Positions 1 to 11,779 of a stretch of 64,000 bases of DNA are shown piece by piece. The notes below the pieces were generated by a model. It saw only the letters and a program-made list of their open reading frames with translations, did no database searches and was not told the DNA's origin. Made by a program: the position numbers and the translations under genes. Position 1 is the first letter of the stretch, and each line of letters opens with the position of its first letter. This stretch comes from Dicyema japonicum (Eukaryota; Dicyemida; Rhombozoa; Dicyemidae), in assembly GCA_011109175.1 (NCBI GenBank), contig RDEW01000100.1, forward strand, positions 26,639 to 90,638, read 5' to 3'.

Positions 1-405
1 GATCACAATGCTTGGGTGAAGATTCTGCCAGAATGTATCAGGATCAAGGAATTATTTAGTTTGGTTATAACTCTTGGTCATTGGAATAATTTTATTAATT
101 TAAGGATGAAAATTAGGAGAAAATGAGGTGGTTGCTAAATAAGGCTACTATGTTTTCTCTTTCTTAATTTAATAGTGATTCTTGATCTTTAAATAAAATA
201 AACCTTCAAAGTCTACCCGCAACTTGGGAGCGGATCGACAAAGGAGGTGTCGTCATTAACTGAGAAGGCTTTCGACTTTTGTGGAGAAAATAGAGATCAG
301 ACAGTCTGCATCCTGTCTACTATCTGCGGAAAATTACTATCTAAAGACAGAAATTTAAAACGTTTGAATTACATTATTATGCATTTCTAAGTACCAGAGT
401 GAATG

Positions 406-690
406 ACACGATATTCAGACGTGTCGGTCGAGGTTGCCGTTCCAGACAAGAGGTTTACCGGCTTCAAAAGGGAAGATTGTCACCCCATCTGGTCGTTTCT
501 CGTCTCGTCTACGAAGACCACTGGTTCGAGCATTAACGGATGTCCGATGGCGTCCAAAGCTCTCCTAACGACTAATCCTAAACAGTCGATCTGGTCTGCG
601 CATCAGCACGTATGTGGAACACATACTTTTAATCCCAGTCGTAATGATATCCCAATACGGACGCATTCATGGTTCTGGTAAATTCATCGC
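406..690 (-). pseudogene. Relic of YLDD/restriction-like-endonuclease reverse transcriptase (C-terminal part)
   Basis: Read on the minus strand in shifting frames, this segment repeats the C-terminal region of the reverse-transcriptase family that is better preserved at 48-49.7 kb and 55.5-57.1 kb. Recognisable steps are RIGISLRLGLKVCVPHT, an ALDAIGHPLMLEP stretch and a closing PLVWN block. The zinc-knuckle region between them is deleted and stop codons interrupt the frame. The closest local relatives are at 38560-38970 and 39300-39665. It has no coding capacity now. Confidence 0.6.
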
Positions 691-731
691 CTATAAATTC
701 ATCCCCGGTAAATTCATCGTGGTAAATTCAA
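673..731. repeat. Short degenerate tandem repeat
   Basis: The motif GGTAAATTCATC and near copies recur about four times in 59 bases, immediately after the reverse-transcriptase relic. It looks like a minor local tandem duplication. Confidence 0.5.
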
Positions 732-2086
732 ATCAAATATAAGAGAACGAAACAAGAGGTATGCTTTGCCATTATAGATATCGAAAGTCAAAGTAGGTTG
801 ATTGTTTATCCATGTAGCCTTTGTAACAGATAATTTATCCATATAGCTTTTGAAAAAAATTATTGTTCTCAAGGTCTTCACAAGAAGCGTCCTCACATAG
901 TCGTCGTATCGTCGAAAAGCATTCCAAATCTCGTGAAGGAGAACTGTTTGCTTAGGACATGAAGTTATTTCATACGATCAAGTTTTATCTTTACCATGTT
1001 TCCAAAGATTGAATCTTTAGACTTTTCAAGCATTTAATTTCGTAAATTTATCGATTGCACGGGAAGGCTTCATTATAAAATGAATTGGTTTTCTTTTAAT
1101 AAACATCATCATACCATCACACATTACACCATTAAAATGTATAATGCGTTAACGGGGAATTTAACGTTTTTTGATAAAATTATAGATGTTTAGTCCACAA
1201 AGTATAAAAAAAATCTATTCGACGTTTTTGAAGCTTGGGAGTAACATAGGCTTTCCTTCAATGGACTCTCTTCCTTTGAACGTTATGAAAATAAGGTTAT
1301 GGTTACTGGTAGTATCTTAGAACACTGTTAACTGGTTAGAGCGGCAATTTTTTACGAAGCGAGCGTAAGATCGAGCAAGGACGTACTTTGTACAAACTTT
1401 TTGTATTGAATATAGCGTTGTTTAATATCACTAGATTATCGGTTCGATGGTAAGTGGATTCTCCAGGCGTCTTTCAGCTGTTTTTTGAACCACATTAGTA
1501 CTCAATATGAACAAATTATTGATAAAGTCAACATCAAACAGTAAGAAACTGAATCAATTGGGGCAAGAACTGGGAGGGGGTCAATACATTGAAATATTAA
1601 ATTTTTGGTGAAATTTAAATTATGATGTATTCAACGGGATGGTGAAAGTGGATATGTACTTTTTCTTTGAAGGAAATATCTTTCCTGATAAGTGTGATGA
1701 CTACACCACAGCGACCAGAAGGGCGGGCAACTCGAACAATGTTGTACCTCGGGAAGACTGAAGTCGGAATGTAGCAATACAGTCTTGTTTTTTTAAGTAT
1801 AAAAAACGTCTGCGTCCTATTATTCCGAAGGTTTCTGAGCTCAAGAACCTTATACAGTTCATGTTTAATTGTAAAAGAACATGGGTTTTTGATGGCCCAC
1901 GGTTTGGTTTTATATTTTGCAGAGCATCAGTTGGACTTCAACAAAGTTGTGTGAAGCAGACTAGTAAGGCAGCCGTCGATGAAGGACAATCTACTTTGAT
2001 TAGAATAAATAAATAGTCATTTTCGTTTATGAAGTAGATTCCACAAATTGCGCCACCAGAAACGGATACCAGATGATGCGATTTTT
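732..2086. other. Intergenic, nothing recognised
   Basis: AT-rich DNA with no ORF, RNA gene or repeat that I can support. Confidence 0.4.
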
Positions 2087-2379
2087 TTTACAGCCTATTT
2101 CACGGAGCCGTGGTAATAGCTCCGCATAAGCAGGACACACATTTTATTTAAGTAAAGAACAGTTAATTTTAACTAATAGTAGAACCAAGGAATGATCTTC
2201 ACTTCTTTTTTTCTTTTTCTTGTGTGTGGGTCCTTTTCTAGACAATCAAGTTCCGCAGTGAGAGTCCACTGATGACGGCGTCACTCGTCAAGCCTTTTTA
2301 GCATCGTAGATGCGTGGAACCTTCCACCAGGTGAACAGCAGCGAGATTTGAACCCGTAACCACTATGCCACCCGGCTTA
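2087..2379 (-). mobile_element. tRNA-derived SINE copy
   Basis: This is a minus-strand copy of the SINE family found at 53787-54109 and 61234-61556. It contains the shared core (CATCGTAGATGCGTGGAACC, the GACGGCGTCACTCGTCAA block and the TCACGGAGCCGTGG hairpin end). At its 5' end is a shortened tRNA-like head with a B box, seen on plus as gagatttgaacccgt. About 30 bp of the head present in the full copies are missing. Confidence 0.75.
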
Positions 2380-2929
2380 ACCAGATGATGCGATTCTAAT
2401 CTCAATTTTGCAATTACGAGATAATAATGGTTATTATTACATTGTGACCTAATTTTTCTTTAACAAAATCAATAATTAGCATTATTTAGTTAAAATTTAA
2501 ATATTTAATTAAAAAATTACTCGACTAAATATATTTTTTATCAACGAATATACTTTGTTCATATTACTTTTATGCTCAAACATTTAATATTTTAAATTTT
2601 CCTCAAAATAAAGAAGAATCAATCAAATTTTTACAAGAAAATTTTTCCGCATAATAGAATTTGTAAAGAAGGTCACTTATGGTCCTTAGAGCAGAAAAGT
2701 GGTTTTTCTATAAGATAACTTTAAGGCAAGTAAAGTATACGATCTGGTATATCGACATATTGTATTTTTTAGTTAATTTAACAACCCAAGATTAGGTAAA
2801 ACCAAACTAATTATTACATGATCCCAATCCATTTCAACAGTGACCTTATCTTAGCCCAGTGTTTTCCCTCGTTCCCGCGCATGATATCAGAGGACGACTG
2901 ACTCGTATAATCTAAGTTTCTCCTCTGTT

Positions 2930-3480
2930 ATTTTGATTTCATTTTCGAAGCACGTAACAATTCGTCCACACTCACCCTTTTTAGAATTAGCAATCCATAT
3001 TGACTCAGCTTATGCCTGGTTTCCTCATCAAATCTTATATTCACCTTCTGTTAAGGAGTTGAAAAAGTCTGATGGAAATGCTACCTCAGTTTCGTCTCTA
3101 TTCCATCTTTCTACATTGCTCTTCACAGTTGATAGTGATAAATATTCGTATGTTTGTTCGCCAGATGATTTCATTCCCTTGGACTTCGTCAGACATCAAA
3201 ATCGCCCTGATTTGGACGTAAGGAACTTTTTGTCAAAGGTGCGTGTAATCATGGGGTATCCTCCACTTTTAATTCTCTTGTTACTTCTTTGAGCAGCCTC
3301 GACCACATCAGAGGGCCAAATGACAATCTCACTATACTTGATTGTATCAATAATTGCCTGTGAAGAAAGAATATTGACATGGCAATCTGGCTAAGACACC
3401 AGATTGGGAATTTGTACATCAGATTCTTGTGTTCCGAAAAACACAAAGACAACAAAATTTGCGTTAATAATGATTTATTT
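2930..3480 (-). other. Unassigned ORF-bearing segment, possible host exons or old relic
   Basis: On the minus strand an open segment reads AIIDTIKYSEIVIWPSDVVE and continues to a KKFLTSKSG end at about 3213. It can be joined in phase to an upstream open stretch through a 46-nt GT..AG gap. A second open minus-strand stretch lies at about 3020-3180, but I could not join it in frame. A competing plus-strand ORF covers 2933-3292. I do not recognise the product, and whether this is a gene is uncertain. Confidence 0.2.
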
Positions 3481-3595
3481 GTCGACTACATAGTAGATTG
3501 GTCTATTGGGAATGTTTCATTTTGCTCAGAGACAACAAACATTCACGTCACTAAACAAATTCAAATATTTAATTAATATAAAGCCCCACTTTATT

Positions 3596-6500
3596 TAATA
3601 AACAATAAAAAAGTTAATATATTTATTAATCAACAACCTTCCTCGCCTGCCTGTTCGCCAGCCTCCTCAGGCAGGTTCGATTCTGGTTGCTGAAACAACT
3701 CCGAGAGCGCTTTGTCTAATTGAACCCTCTGCCCATATGGCATCTCAGGGCTCTGCCTCCTATACTCCAGTGTCAGGCTCTCTAGGGTCCGCTTTAACAC
3801 AGTGGACTGTAGATAGGCCTGGAGCTTCCTATCTACCCCCAACTGCTTCAGATAACCCTTGTGGTACTTTGTTGCAATTCCTTCCCACGTCATTACTATA
3901 GGAATAACGAGGACCTTGCAACCAAGCATCTGCCCCATCTCGTTTGCAAGAAAGTCATACTTCCTTTTTTTCTCCACCTCCACAGTCTGCAAACGGTCTT
4001 GAGACGTGATGCCAACCTCTATGATAAGGACTTGGCCAGACTCCTTATCGTGTACCACAATGTCCGGTTTATTGTGCTTGACTAGCACCGAGGTACGGAT
4101 AACACTGTCTACCTTAATTTGGACCCTGGTGTTCTCTACTACAGATTGCACCTTATGAGTCCGCAACTTTCTGGTGTGGCGAATACCATACTTATTGCAT
4201 AGTAGAAGATGAAGACTCCTTACTACCTCGTTGTGCCTCCACACATAGTCGTGGCAGAGCATGGATCCACATCGAGTGGCTAAATGATCAACCGACATGC
4301 TCCTTGACTTACAGTGGGGACATGTATTTGTTGATCGACCCCAAAAAATATTGCGGTCTTGCATATACGTGTACAACGCCTCCGATCGAGGTGAGTTGTC
4401 ACCGTATTTTAGCCATATTGTCGACGACTTAAGGTCGACATGTGGGTTGTCCAATGCTCTGAAGAGGACCTTATGAAGGCTTTTTAAGTTGATCTTTTCC
4501 ATCAAATTATTATATTGTAATTCGATCAACGCCTTCACATTTACTAGCCCACCATCATCAACACCATACTTAGCAGACAAAAAAGGTCTGATAGTGCCTA
4601 GGTGGGTTGCCCGTGTTTTCTCGGTCGTTATTATGGCGTGCTTCCTAGCAGACACACTTGACCCAGCTATCAGGGTGTCGTGCATTCGCATTAGGATGCG
4701 CTCACTTAGTTGGACTACTCCACACAGTCCACGGCCGAATTTATCACGGGGTAAATATAGTCTCTCCTTATTGGCTGCCAACACATGGACATGGTTCTCT
4801 CTGAGTACTCCACGGATCATAACATCCATCTCATCATACTCTTTGGGCTCAAACTCCACAACACCTATGTAGTAGTTTAGCAGCGAGACAGCATACTCAT
4901 TTAATGCTAGGAACAAATTCCTTGCATTTAGAGACGTCTTACACAATAACGCTGCTCTTTTACGGATGCCTTCAGTAATTTGTCGCTTTGTCTCAGGCAT
5001 TATAAGGGACTTTGGAGATTCGGTAACACCCAGATACTTATATCCTTCGTGTTCCTCTAGGACTCTTACTAACTCGCTACATACTTGCGTGTTAGTCGCA
5101 GACTTTGAATAATTCAAATCTAGCCCTATACTCTCAAAGAATTCCCTGGCACAGACCCCCATGGAGTAGAGCTCCTCGGCTGTTCGAGCATACATCTTCA
5201 AGTCATCGATAAAAAGAAGGTGATTTGTACTGAAACAGACCCCTTCACAATGAACTGGTATTTGCTCAAACCGGTCATTGAGGCGGCGACTCAATGGCTC
5301 CAAACAGAGAACAAAGAGTAGCGGAGACATGCTATCCCCCTGAAGGATCCCCCTCTTGAGTTTTACCTCGCCTATCCGGTGCCTATTATAGTTCAGATGA
5401 ATACTCCACCTATTCATCACAGCCACTACAAAGCTGATGAACCACACAGGCATACACAGACTGTGTAGGCACTCGACAAGGTAAGAATGATCAACTGAAT
5501 CGTAAGCCTTCTTCACATCCACCCACATAGACAAAAGTGAGTTTCCGTGAGACACAGAAAGGCATTTGTTGATCAAAGGCCTGCTCTTTTGCCCCCTGAC
5601 AATTTCGCACAGTTCCCAACTGATTCTCGGAGAGAATCCCATTTGCGTCTACAAAGCTCCTGACCTCATTAGCCACAATTTGGTCATCAGCTTATACAGG
5701 GTTGGCATGCAGGTTATCGGTCGATAATCTGCAGCAGACTGGGGGTTGTCCAGCTTTGGGATCAAATAAGTTGTCCCTGTGCATGCCCAATCAGGAATCG
5801 TTTCCGGGTTAGTGATGCTTTTCTGTAATACACGACACATAGACTCGTGTAATGAAGTGCATCTTTTGATAAAGAAATTATAAACTTTATCGACCCCGGT
5901 CGTCTTCCAATCAGGGAGATGTCTCACTACCGCCTCAAATTTCTTGCGAAAATCGAAAATTCCGCAAGATTCCGCCAAGAAAGGAGCGGCGCTGTACGGG
6001 ACATTCCACGCATTTCCTCTGCGTGGTTTAGCCTCCCACATACTACCCCATGTGGAAAGCATTTCCGCGTCCTGCTGGGAACATACACTATGGCCATTTT
6101 CGTGTAGGCGACGGTAAAACAATCTGCGATTAAACTCAAACAGATTATTTTCTCTCCTTCTCTTACACCGACTTTCATGTGTATAGAGTTTCCTCTTATA
6201 CACCATTATTGCCCCCTCTAACTCCACCTTTGCCCTCCTCAACTCTTTGAGGTCCCATTTGGGAACACGGAGTTTACTAATTAGCCCCTTTACTATAGCC
6301 GGTGCTTTTCCTCTAACCCCTCTCGCCACACTACTTATGTGCCCCTCCAGTGCTTCCAGCTCAGTCTGTCTCCAAGCAATCTTGGCACAGATCTGCTCCC
6401 TCCATTTACTGGGTGGTCTGGGCTTGTCCGTCAATTCCTCATAGGTGATCTGTGCTGCATACAGCACTAGGGAGATGTCACCCAATGACCCTACTGGCTT

Positions 6501-7041
6501 AGCCTCCACCGCATAAGCCACAGCCTTATTGATGCAGGTTAACACTCCACCGTTAACCTTACAATGAGGAATCTTGCGGGTAAATCTACGGTCCTCAAGT
6601 GGGACATCTGCCGCTGCAGCGAGATTCCGCGCAAAGACCTCATAAACATGCTTGAGCTGCAACGTATCACAGCTCTGGTGCTCGTGCTCTCTTTGACAGT
6701 TGTGGTCACCTGGTCCCCGCCCCTTTAGACCAGTACCCTCTTTGCCTACAGCCATCTTCTTGAGTTCACTCACAGATATAGCAGTACTGAATCTGCCACT
6801 GCAGAGCTCCGCCAAGTATGGCCATCCATTCCAGGGCATTCGAGATAGCCTGCTACGTACCTGCAGGACTACCTGCCTCGCCCATTCTTTTGGGTCATCT
6901 GCCACAACGCTCTCGGATATGGCAAGAATTACATTCATACCATCAGGTAACGCAAGTGACCCTTCTCCTTTTTTCCTTTCAACATTTTTGCCAACTCGAG
7001 AGAGTTTTAACGCCACCGAATCGAACGCACGTTGCATGTTT
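3596..7041 (-). mobile_element. R4/Dong-type LINE with restriction-like endonuclease, 5' end lost in gap
   Basis: This is a non-LTR retrotransposon reading leftward. The N-terminal half (5649-7037) ends in the reverse-transcriptase motif TTYLIPKLDN followed by YRPITCMPTLYKL. The second half (3630-5642) carries DVKKAYDSVDHSYL, LQGDSMSPLLFVLCLEPLSR and the active site HLLFIDDLKMYA. A CPHC-x8-H-x4-C zinc knuckle follows, then a PD-(D/E)XK endonuclease block, KPDIVVHDKESGQVLIIEVG. This order is that of the R4/Dong clade, which uses a restriction-like endonuclease instead of an APE endonuclease. The ORF is broken twice: one base appears missing at about 5685, and an extra G lies near 5579 that the copy at 42.7-44.7 kb lacks. 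The 5' end runs into the assembly gap. Confidence 0.85.
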
Positions 7042-7176
7042 NNNNNNNNNNNNNNNNNNNNNNNNNNNNNNNNNNNNNNNNNNNNNNNNNNNNNNNNNNN
7101 NNNNNNNNNNNNNNNNNNNNNNNNNNNNNNNNNNNNNNNNNNNNNNNNNNNNNNNNNNNNNNNNNNNNNNNNNNNN
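7042..7176. other. Assembly gap (135 N)
   Basis: Run of N. It separates the 5' part of the R4-type element from the 3' end of an APE-type LINE. Confidence 1.
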
Positions 7177-8700
7177 TTATTTAAAGCACTCCCGAGAAGT
7201 CATAAAATTAATCAAGCCTCCCTTGTGCCGTATTTCTAGCCATCCTCTCTATCAGCCTTTTCCAGGACCCTCTACTTCGTGCCAGTTCCCTTAAGGTATC
7301 TAGGTCGTCTGCGGAAGTGAGCTTCAGTCCCACAGCCGACAGGTCTCCATTCAAAATAGTTGGGAGTGTGACTCTTGGTCTTCCACGGAAACCGGCTCCC
7401 GTATGCATTAGGTAGTTTTCCATGGCGATATTCGCGGGTACTTGAGCATTTAGACGTAAGATATGTCCAAAGAGACTCCATCTTGATCTGAAGATCTCCT
7501 CGGATAGTATACCAGATTTGCACTTCGAGTAGAGGTCATTGTTTGAGATCTTCTTAGGCCACTTGATCTTGATTACTGATTTCAATTGTGTCCTGTGGAA
7601 AGCGTCAAGACGGTCCATCTCTTGTTTAGAGATTCCCCAAGTGCCTGAATTGTAGGTCAGGACGGGGATGACAAAAGCCTTATATATTCTGAGTTTGGTG
7701 TTTAATCCCATCCTCTTCTTATGACCCCACATATTCGATACTTTCTTTAGTGCACACATTGCGAGGATTTTCCTCCGAGAAACATCTTCTGAGTCCCCGA
7801 GAAGCGAACCCACCTTCTTTTGCTTTCTCCAAGACTCGTCCGATCTTCGATCATTGCGTGTAAGTGTTGTGAACTCTGTTTTATCGGTGTTAACGGTTAA
7901 GAACCATTTCGAGAATACGTGTGGAAGAACGTTAAGCATGTGTTGAAGTACTTGAATATCCTCAGAAACAAAGTCCAGGTCGTCCGCGTAGATTATCTCG
8001 TTATAATTGTTGCCAACCAGGGGTCTGAACTCTCTTAGTGCGGCCTCAAGGTAGACAATAAAGAGGACCGGGGATAGTGAGTCCCCCTGTGGAACTCCAC
8101 GTGAGGTCGAAAAAAAGTTAGAGGTAGAGTCACCAATTTTGACGGCAAGTTGAGTGTTCCGCATGAGTAAGTGTATTATTTTGACATCGTCAGGCAGTAG
8201 AAAACTCTCCAACACTTCCATAAGTTTTCCACGGTCCACCGAGTCGAACGCACGGGACATGTCGATACCAAGTATCTCAATAGATTTTTTGTATTTTTGG
8301 CACAGGGCACAATACCACCTGTGCCCCCATACCACGTCAGCCGTGGACCTGCCCGTCCGGAATCCACTTTGGCCGTCCGAAAGAAATATGTTCACCCTCT
8401 CCTTTATTCGGTTTAAAGCAATGAGGGATAATGTTTTTCGTATGGAGGTTAGGAGTATAATAGGTCTGAAGTTGTGAGGGGGCCTTTACTTTTTCCCGGT
8501 TTTTGTAGTGGAATTAGCCACCCTTTTCCCAGTTCCAGTTCATCTGCACCCTCGAGAGACCGGTTGAAAATGTTAGTAATCATTTCAATTAGCTCCTCCG
8601 GGCCGTATTGTAAAAGTTCTGCAGTAATGAAGTCTGGTCCGGCAGATCTTCCGGTATTTAATTTTTAATAGCTTGTGAGTTCGGATTGGTAATAGGGCTA
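7177..8700 (-). pseudogene. APE-type LINE (family A), 5'-truncated reverse transcriptase copy
   Basis: A minus-strand reverse-transcriptase ORF (7208-8395, 395 codons) keeps the main motifs: QSGFRTGRSTADVVW, GIDMSRAFDSVDRGKL, GVPQGDSLSPVLF and the catalytic YADD. The C-terminal tail LFGHILRL...GFRGRPRVTLP is shared with the intact LINE at 39.6-42.6 kb. Upstream of 8395 the homology continues to about 8700 (AGPDFITAELLQYG and similar) but in other frames. The endonuclease domain is missing. The copy ends at an isolated N at 8701, beyond which a related copy runs in the opposite direction. Confidence 0.85.
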
Positions 8701-8701
8701 N

Positions 8702-9545
8702 TAGTTAAATCATCTTCCAAAGTCGGATGGTCCTCTTCGTTGTCTGCGTTGAAGCTCCACTAAGAGAGTTTAGGCCCCTGGCTGGAAACAAGTATGACGA
8801 GATAATTTATGCGGGCGATCTGGAGTTTGTTTCTGAGGATACTCAAACACTTCAGTACAACTTCAACGTACTCCCACATATTTTCGAAATGGTTCTTATC
8901 TGTAAATCCCGACAAAACGGAGTTTACAACGCTTATACATACTGACCGGAGATCGGACGAGTCATGGAGAAGGCAAAAGAAGGTGGGCTCAATTCTAGGA
9001 AATTCTAAAGATGTCTGTCATTCGTTGGAAGATCCTTGCTATGAGTGCACTGAAAAAAATATCGTAGGATAGGATTAGACACCAGGCTTAGAATATGCAA
9101 AGTTTTTGTCATCTCAGTACTAACCCAAAACTATGGGACTTGGGGAATCTCGGAAATGGACAGCCTTGACTCTTTCCACAGAGCTCAGCTCAAATCGGTA
9201 ATCAAGATCAACTGCCTATGAAGATCTCTAATGCAAACCTTTATACTAAATGCAAATCCGATTTGCTGTCAGATGACATTTCCAAGATGGAGCCTCTTTG
9301 GCCACGTGTTACGTCTAAATGACCAGGTCCTCCACAAATGTCGCAATGGACAACTACTTCCCACCACAGGAGCCGGATTCCGTGGAAAACCAAGAACGAC
9401 ACTTCCGACTATCTTGAATGAAGACCTATCGGCTGTTGGTATAAGACTAACTTCGGCGGACTACCTAAGAGAACAGCGCGCAACAGAAGATCATGGTCGA
9501 GGCTGACGGAGAGGATGATTCGGAATATGTCACAAGACAAAGAAT
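8702..9545 (+). pseudogene. APE-type LINE (family A) relic, inverted relative to its neighbour
   Basis: Plus-strand fragments correspond to the reverse-transcriptase active-site region through the C-terminus (8727-8945, 8809-9072, 9231-9506). The active site reads YAGD instead of YADD, so a catalytic aspartate is lost. There are several frameshifts. The C-terminal FRGKPRTTLPTILNEDLSAV matches the copy at 7177-8700. The two copies lie head to head with a single N between them and are clearly diverged from one another. Confidence 0.8.
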
Positions 9546-9669
9546 GTAGTCAATCTGGTTGTATATTCGGATTGTGTTGCCTGATTTGTCTATTCTGGTG
9601 CCAACCCAAGTGGTCTTGTGTCTTGAAACAAGTATTGCATAAGAGTAGGTTGAACGCCGTGAAAAATTG

Positions 9670-10195
9670 TATCAATGACTCTCAAGGAAGGTTGCGACGA
9701 TTTCTTCCATGTGCTTCAATGCACGGTTCCCCTGGTTTGGCTTTTGCGTTTCAGTCCCCGGCGACAAGAAGAGTGTAAGAGGTCGAAAGCGAGTTGCATA
9801 CACTCGTGAGAGTAGAGTAAAATGCGTCCAGCTCTTCGATATTTGTTGAGACTCGCTCTCCGGTTGGGCATACACATTTATAGTTGATTTTATTTCCGCA
9901 ATTGATTTGCAGCACTCTGACACGGTCAGATGCTGCCCACACTCTTGTAACACAGTGAATCAGGTCCCGATGAACTGGAAATCGGAGACCATAATATTGG
10001 CAGGTCGATGAGATGGTAAAAAGGTGGAATTTGCCAACAGTTCTGTACATTGTAGGGTCGTTTTTGTCTCTTGTAGACAGCAGACAGAGATGTTGTATTT
10101 TGTTAGACCACATGCCAGTTGTTGTTTCTTGTAAAGTTGTTTAAGTCCTCTGCAATTGAAAGTTCCCAGAGTGGACAGAGAAGTGCAATGGAGAT
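9670..10195 (-). pseudogene. LINE endonuclease (EEP) domain relic
   Basis: The minus strand encodes the start of an APE-like endonuclease/exonuclease/phosphatase domain: LGTFNCRGL, then CCLQETK (metal-binding Glu), YYGLRFPVHRDL, NVYA and LLVAGD followed by WNAK-like sequence. Each step sits in a different frame, so the domain is dead. It corresponds to the N-terminus of LINE family A (compare 39660-40440). No reverse transcriptase is directly attached; the next LINE piece begins inside the hAT element at 10404. Confidence 0.7.
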
Positions 10196-10337
10196 GTCGT
10201 CACCACCTCAACCAAAATATCCAATCATATTTGTAAATCTCAATATCAGGAAAATAGTTTTTCTATTTTTCCTCCTAAATATTCAGATGATCGTATAATA
10301 ACTAGGGCGATTTTTGTCAATAAAGTCAAAAATTGAT

Positions 10338-10403
10338 ATGTTCTTTAAAATTGTTTAAAACTTATAATAATGTACTTTTTAATCAAAAATATTATATCAA
10401 AAG
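10338..10403 (+). repeat. Direct repeat, left copy, flanking inserted LINE segment
   Basis: This stretch starts atgttctttaaaattg and ends tatatcaaaag. It recurs at 11365-11428 with a few differences. Together the two copies bracket the LINE segment exactly. Confidence 0.85.
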
Positions 10404-11364
10404 CTACCCGTAAATGCTGGGCAGCGCGTAGGTGTTGGAGTGTGGTCACGTCCCGTGATACAAAATCCACATCATCCGCATAAGATGTCTCTTCTATGTC
10501 TCCTATATAGCATTTACGGAGGTCGCGGAGTGCAGATTCAAGGTATATGGTGAATAGTAAAGGGGAGAGGGAATCACCCTGGGGTGTCCCAATCGTTGTT
10601 TTGAAACTGCGGGAAGTTGCTCCTTCTGTCCTCACAGATAGTCTTGTGTTCGCAAGTAGTAGTCTGATTATCCTAACCGACGATTCATCCAATATTTGCT
10701 CAAGCACATTCATCAGTTTCTGTCTGTTTATTGAGTCGAAAGCTCTGGAGAGATCTATTCCCAACACGGTCGTTGCGCTCTTGAATCTTTGGTGCGTTGC
10801 GCAGCGCCATCTGTGGCTCCATACAATGTCTGCCGTAGACCTCCCTTCTCGGAACCCACTTTGACTTGCTGGTAGGTATAGATTCGCCATACCCTTTATC
10901 CGGCTTAGTGCAATGTTTGCCAGCACCTTGCGTATCGAATTCAGAAGTATTATCGGGCGGAGATTTTCTACTGGTCCTTTTGATTTGTTCGGTTTTTGTA
11001 TGGGTATTAATAATCCATTTCCAAGTCCTAGATCGGTATTAGTTTCAAAGACGGCATTTAGGGTTTTTGCAATTGTGTCGCTAAGTTTTTTTGGCCCATA
11101 TTTTAGGAGCTCAGGGCTTATGTTGTCCGGCCCAGCACTCTTGTTGTTCTTCAGTTTATTTATCGCTAATTCCACCTCTTCCACTGTGATTGGGATTTTT
11201 AGCGCCTTTGCTTCTCCTTGGAAAGGGGGAAAGTCATTATTTTCTTTATTCAACAGTGTTTCGAAGTGTCGTGCAATCAATTCTGCTTTTTCTTTCGGGT
11301 TACCCACGAATTCTATGTGAAGGATGTTTTGTCCTTTCTTTGTCCGCAGCAGCCGCAAAGCCGC
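10404..11364 (-). pseudogene. Internal LINE family A segment inside hAT element
   Basis: The minus-strand ORF begins in the linker before the reverse transcriptase (MRLLRTKKGQNILHI) and runs through KSAGPDNISPELLKYGP, QSGFREGRSTADIVW, GIDLSRAFDSI, GTPQGDSLSPLLF and SYADDVDFV. It then stops abruptly in the flanking repeat. Both the endonuclease half and the C-terminal third are absent. Such a double-ended truncation is unusual for an ordinary LINE insertion, which keeps its 3' end. The closest relative here is the copy at 27.4-30.0 kb. Confidence 0.85.
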
Positions 11365-11428
11365 ATGTTCTTTAAAATTGTTTAAAACATATAAAAATGT
11401 AGTTTTTAATCAAAATTTATATCAAAAG
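11365..11428 (+). repeat. Direct repeat, right copy, flanking inserted LINE segment
   Basis: Second copy of the repeat at 10338-10403. It is followed by more AAAGTCAAAA-rich hAT sequence. Confidence 0.85.
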
Positions 11429-11779
11429 ATATAAAGTCAAAAAAGGTCAAAGTTTAATTTTTATGGGTCGATAAAGTCAAAATTTTATTTATTTGATTTT
11501 TTTAATTTTCGAGTTTTTACTCGCGTGGAATCAATTATCATCATTCACTGTCATGCTGCGTTCAATCTAGATTCTAGAATGACAAAAAAGAATAAGTCTG
11601 TTGTTTATCTGAATTTTATTGAAATCTCCTTTGTAATTTATTTGAGACATTTGTAACTGAAAAAAACAATTTTTTATTGAATCACATCGATCGTCTAAGA
11701 AGCATATCAAATTAGCATTTATTATTTTTATTACTATTTTACAGGTATACTATAATACTAACTTATTTTCTCGTCCCAT

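Noticed and set aside
673-731. Possible CRISPR-like direct repeats
   Set aside because: Repeats are adjacent, imperfect and lack spacers, and the genome is eukaryotic; the same applies to the ACTTGGTTG repeats at 49753.
4489-4872. Plus-strand ORF of 127 codons
   Set aside because: It is the complementary shadow of the R4-type reverse-transcriptase/endonuclease ORF, repeated likewise at 43631-43915.
6700-7294. Plus-strand ORFs across the first gap
   Set aside because: They run through 135 N and are antisense to the R4-type LINE.
8702-9545. Inverted LINE pair as twin-priming product
   Set aside because: Both arms cover the same LINE region and are diverged; twin priming would give adjacent, non-overlapping parts of one copy.
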